DNA of 64,000 nt, from assembly GCF_007833275.1 (NCBI RefSeq), contig NZ_CP042241.1:186001-250000 (forward strand), read 5' to 3'. Made by a program: the position numbers and the translations under genes. This document shows, one piece after another, positions 61,495 to 64,000 of the stretch; position 1 is the first letter of the stretch, and each line of letters opens with the position of its first letter. Below the pieces are notes generated by a model. The model made no database searches. It was not told where the DNA came from and saw only the letters and a program-made list of their open reading frames with translations. This DNA is from Salarchaeum sp. JOR-1. Its GTDB lineage: Archaea; Halobacteriota; Halobacteria; Halobacteriales; Halobacteriaceae.

Positions 61495-61947
61495 TTAGAG
61501 GTCTTCGAGCGCGCGGAGTTTCTGCTCGACTTCGGGCGGGGCGGCGCTGGGGCCGTCGCGGACGCGGTGGTCGGGGACGACGATCGGGAGGGGGTTCTCG
61601 GCGAGCGCCGCCCGCACCTCGTCGAGGTCGTCGGGGTCGTCGGGGTCGAGGCCGGGCGTGATGCGGGCGAGGGCTTCGACGGAGAGCTGGTCGCCGTAGG
61701 GGATTTCTCTGACCTGTTCGATGACGTTCCGGTGGGTGGTCGGGACGGTGAGGCCGATTTCGACGTCCCGGAAGTCGTCCTCGACGCCTTCGAGGTAGGC
61801 GAAGAGTCGGTCGAGGAGGGCGTGGTCGTCGCTCGCGTCCTCGTCGGGGGCGGTGGGGACGGAGACGCTGATGAGGCGGTCGCCGGCGAGGCCGAGTTGG
61901 ACGTAGCGGTCGAGGTAGTCGGAGTGGCGTGCGTAGAGGCCGCTCAT
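61495..61947 (-). CDS. MGMT-fold protein with aspartate replacing the active-site cysteine
   Basis: A 150-residue protein, MSGLYARHSDYLDRYVQLGL. The second half is the O6-alkylguanine alkyltransferase DNA-binding domain: VIEQVREIPYGDQLSVEALA, then NPLPIVVPDHRVRDGPSAAP. True alkyltransferases have PCHRV; here the codon is GAC, giving PDHRV, so alkyl transfer is impossible. It is better described as an alkyltransferase-like protein. The N-terminal domain is degenerate. It may recognise alkylated DNA or have another role. Confidence 0.82.
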   Translation of the reverse strand: MSGLYARHSDYLDRYVQLGLAGDRLISVSVPTAPDEDASDDHALLDRLFAYLEGVEDDFRDVEIGLTVPTTHRNVIEQVREIPYGDQLSVEALARITPGLDPDDPDDLDEVRAALAENPLPIVVPDHRVRDGPSAAPPEVEQKLRALEDL

Positions 61948-62011
61948 GGGCGTGTGGTGGCGCGTCAGCGGTTTATACCTCCCGGGGACGGCGGGAGAGG
62001 CGAAAGCCTAA

Positions 62012-62037
62012 TGTACAAAAGAGTGCATTGACGTACA
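62012..62037 (+). promoter_or_regulatory. Candidate tryptophan operator: paired TGTACA boxes over the trpC TATA region
   Basis: TGTACA at 62012-62017 and CGTACA at 62032-62037 (one mismatch) lie 20 bp apart directly before the trpC ATG (62041). The first, within TAATGTACAAAAG, sits about 27 bp from the ATG where the TATA box should be. TGTACA is the box bound by the archaeal trp repressor TrpY in a methanogen. A repressor acting here is inferred. Confidence 0.5.
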
Positions 62038-62040
62038 ACA

Positions 62041-62793
62041 ATGGACGAGTCAGAGTTGGCGCCGGCGGTGCGCTCGATCCTCGACGCCGCGCGCGAGAGA
62101 ACACACGACGGCGAGCGGCTCTCGGTCGAACCGCGGTCGCTCACCGACGCGTTCGCGGCCGCGGAGGCCGACGGCCGCGTCCCGCTCGTCGCGGAGGTGA
62201 AACCCACGAGTCCGACCACCGACGGCACGCGCGACGTGAACCCCGTCGAGGCCGCACGAGCGATGGTGGAGGGCGGCGCGGCTGCGCTCTCCGTGCTCAC
62301 CGAGCCAGCGCACTTCGGCGGGAGCACGGAGACGCTCGAACGCGTGCGAGACGCGGTGGACGTGCCCGTCCTCCGGAAGGACTTCATCGTGCGCGAGGAG
62401 CAACTGGACGCCGTCGCGGCGGACGTGGTGTTGCTCATCGCGCGGTTCGTGGACGACCTCGACGGCCTGCTCGCGGCGGCGCGCGACCGCGGCTTCCAGG
62501 TGCTCGTGGAGACCCACACCCGCCAGGAGGTCGCGCGAGCGCTCGCCGCCGGCGCGGACGTCGTCGGCGTGAACAACCGCGACCTCGCGAAACTCGACGT
62601 GTCCCTCGAAACGTTCGAGTCGGTGGCGCCCGAAGTACCCGATAACGTGACGACGGTCGCGGAGAGCGGAATCAGCACGCGAGACGACGTGCGGCGGATG
62701 CGGGCGGCGGGCGCGGACGCCCTGCTCGTCGGCTCGGCCGTGATGGACGACACGCCCGACGCCATCCGGGCGCACACGCGAGACCTAACATGA
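62041..62793 (+). CDS. trpC: Indole-3-glycerol-phosphate synthase
   Basis: A 250-residue (beta/alpha)8 protein, [20 protein letters not shown]. Catalytic motifs are [20 protein letters not shown] (Lys), [20 protein letters not shown] (Glu), [10 protein letters not shown] (Lys), [12 protein letters not shown] and [13 protein letters not shown], with VGSAVM binding phosphate. It closes the indole ring in tryptophan synthesis. Its TGA overlaps the trpB ATG (ATGA), the classical trpCB coupling of haloarchaea. Confidence 0.96.
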   Translation: MDESELAPAVRSILDAARERTHDGERLSVEPRSLTDAFAAAEADGRVPLVAEVKPTSPTTDGTRDVNPVEAARAMVEGGAAALSVLTEPAHFGGSTETLERVRDAVDVPVLRKDFIVREEQLDAVAADVVLLIARFVDDLDGLLAAARDRGFQVLVETHTRQEVARALAAGADVVGVNNRDLAKLDVSLETFESVAPEVPDNVTTVAESGISTRDDVRRMRAAGADALLVGSAVMDDTPDAIRAHTRDLT

Positions 62794-64000
62794 GTGAGAA
62801 AACGTTCGGCGACTACGGCGGACAGTACGTCCCCGAGGCCCTGATGCCCGCGCTGACGGAGCTCGAGGACGCCTACCAGCGCTACGTGCTGGAGAACGAG
62901 GACGGCTTCGTCGACGAGTTCGAGGAGCGCCTCCGCGACTTCGGCGGGCGCCCGACCCCGCTCCAGCGCGCGGACAACCTCTCCGAGCGGTACGGCTTCG
63001 ACGTCTACCTCAAGCGCGAAGACCTCCTGCACGGCGGCGCGCACAAGCTCAACAACGCGCTCGGCCAGGCCCTGCTGGCGAAGTACATGGGGAAAGAGCG
63101 CGTCATCGCGGAGACGGGCGCGGGCCAGCACGGCACCGCGACGGCGATGGCGTGCGCGTCCCTGGATTTGGACTGCGAGATCTACATGGGTCGCACGGAC
63201 ATCAACCGCCAGCGGCCGAACGTCTACCGGATGCGCATCCACGGCGCGGACGTGAACCCCGTCGACATCGGGTCTGGGACGCTGAAGGAAGCGACGAACG
63301 AGGCGATGCGGGACTGGTCGCGCACGGTCGAGGACACGCACTACGTCATCGGGAGCGTGGTCGGTCCACACCCGTTCCCGACGATGGTGCGGGACTTCCA
63401 GTCCGTCATCAGCGAGGAGGCCCGCGAGCAGTTCCGAGAGCAGGTCGGCCGCCTCCCCGAGGCCGTTATCGCGTGTGCGGGCGGGGGGTCGAACACGATG
63501 GGCGCGTTCCACGAGTTCGTGGACGCGCAACCGCGTTCCGCGGGCCGAGCGAGCGCTGAGCAGGGCGAGGCCGTCTCCCTGTACGCCGTCGAGGCGGGCG
63601 GGAGCGGGCTCGGCGTCGATAGCGAGCAGTCGTACGCGCCGAACTCCGCGAGCCTCGGCACGGGCACGGAGGGCGTGTTGCACGGCGCGCGCACCAAGCT
63701 TCTCCAGACGCCGGAGGGCCAAATCGTGGAGTCCCATTCGGTTTCCGCCGGCCTCGACTACGCGGGCGTCGGCCCCGAACTCGCGCACCTCGTGGACGAG
63801 GGCCGCGTCACGCCCGTGAACGTGGACGACGACGCGGCGCTGAACGCCTTCCACCGGCTCGCCACGGAGGAGGGCATCATCCCCGCGCTCGAATCCAGTC
63901 ACGCGCTCGCGTACCTGGAGGAGTACGCGGAGCAACGCTCCGCGTCGGGCCCGGTGATGGTGAACGTCTCCGGTCGCGGGGACAAAGACCTCGACACGGT
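62790..64000 (+). CDS. trpB: Tryptophan synthase beta chain, 3' end cut by window
   Basis: About 403 residues are present; the C-terminus is beyond the right edge. TrpB motifs are [20 protein letters not shown], the PLP lysine in [34 protein letters not shown], and the cofactor phosphate loop [16 protein letters not shown], then [10 protein letters not shown] near the end. It condenses indole with serine. It is translationally coupled to trpC; trpA is expected just outside the window. Confidence 0.97.
   Translation, partial: MSEKTFGDYGGQYVPEALMPALTELEDAYQRYVLENEDGFVDEFEERLRDFGGRPTPLQRADNLSERYGFDVYLKREDLLHGGAHKLNNALGQALLAKYMGKERVIAETGAGQHGTATAMACASLDLDCEIYMGRTDINRQRPNVYRMRIHGADVNPVDIGSGTLKEATNEAMRDWSRTVEDTHYVIGSVVGPHPFPTMVRDFQSVISEEAREQFREQVGRLPEAVIACAGGGSNTMGAFHEFVDAQPRSAGRASAEQGEAVSLYAVEAGGSGLGVDSEQSYAPNSASLGTGTEGVLHGARTKLLQTPEGQIVESHSVSAGLDYAGVGPELAHLVDEGRVTPVNVDDDAALNAFHRLATEEGIIPALESSHALAYLEEYAEQRSASGPVMVNVSGRGDKDLDT

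Overview
The window is chromosomal DNA from a haloarchaeon (class Halobacteria). Composition is very GC-rich (about two thirds by eye), proteins are acidic, and the markers are archaeal: FtsZ1-SecE-Spt5, TFB, archaeal SMC-ScpA, NreA, GatB, AglD, and MfnA-type decarboxylase. Intergenic spaces are short, and many genes have a TATA-like element about 27 nt before the start codon, as expected for leaderless haloarchaeal transcripts. I cannot name the genus. No rRNA, tRNA, CRISPR array, IS element or integrase is recognisable, so most of the window is core genome.

Layout. 1-5 kb: partial Na+/Ca2+ antiporter, dtdA, ftsZ1-secE-spt5 and two small regulators. 5-10.4 kb: acyl-CoA dehydrogenase, PHP protein, CinA-type amidohydrolase, aminotransferase, and a deletion scar that joins the front of an FMN reductase to the back of an SfnG-type monooxygenase. 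10.4-20.8 kb: Get3/ArsA ATPase; a minus-strand run rhomboid - endonuclease V - SDR - glycerate kinase; a coupled DUF5788 - PolX - Mut7-C operon; and small conserved haloarchaeal genes. 20.8-28.2 kb: nreA, two zinc-ribbon microproteins in an AT-richer gap, topA, nitroreductase, gatB. 28.3-33.1 kb: coiled-coil protein - SMC - ScpA operon. 33-40 kb: MTA phosphorylase, divergent NicO-type nickel transporter and NikR, a phosphoribosyltransferase, a Tat lipoprotein hydrolase and a PhzF protein. 40-51 kb: ppsA, mfnA, a VTT protein, a LiaF-like protein, a 52-bp tandem repeat array, a DMT transporter, metG and pyruvate kinase. 51-56.6 kb: NfeD and stomatin-like proteins, then a small accessory patch. 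56.8-64 kb: aglD, DUF84 phosphatase, tfb, aroD, an MGMT-fold protein and the start of trpCB.

The accessory patch at 53.4-56.4 kb is the most unusual part. It holds an exported lamin-tail protein with an in-frame TGA at codon 5. Beside it lies a three-gene minus-strand operon: a lower-GC, six-cysteine secreted protein followed by two paralogous four-helix membrane proteins. The secreted protein's leaderless ATG reads through an (AG)6 tract that throws it out of frame. Removing one AG unit would restore a clear twin-arginine signal peptide. That pattern fits a phase-variable or recently silenced exported-effector plus membrane-partner cassette.

Functional links: PpsA and pyruvate kinase oppose each other at the PEP/pyruvate node, and glycerate kinase feeds nearby. 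AroD and TrpC-TrpB belong to aromatic amino acid synthesis. NikR probably controls the divergent NicO transporter. SMC-ScpA, FtsZ1, TopA, NreA, PolX and endonuclease V serve chromosome maintenance.
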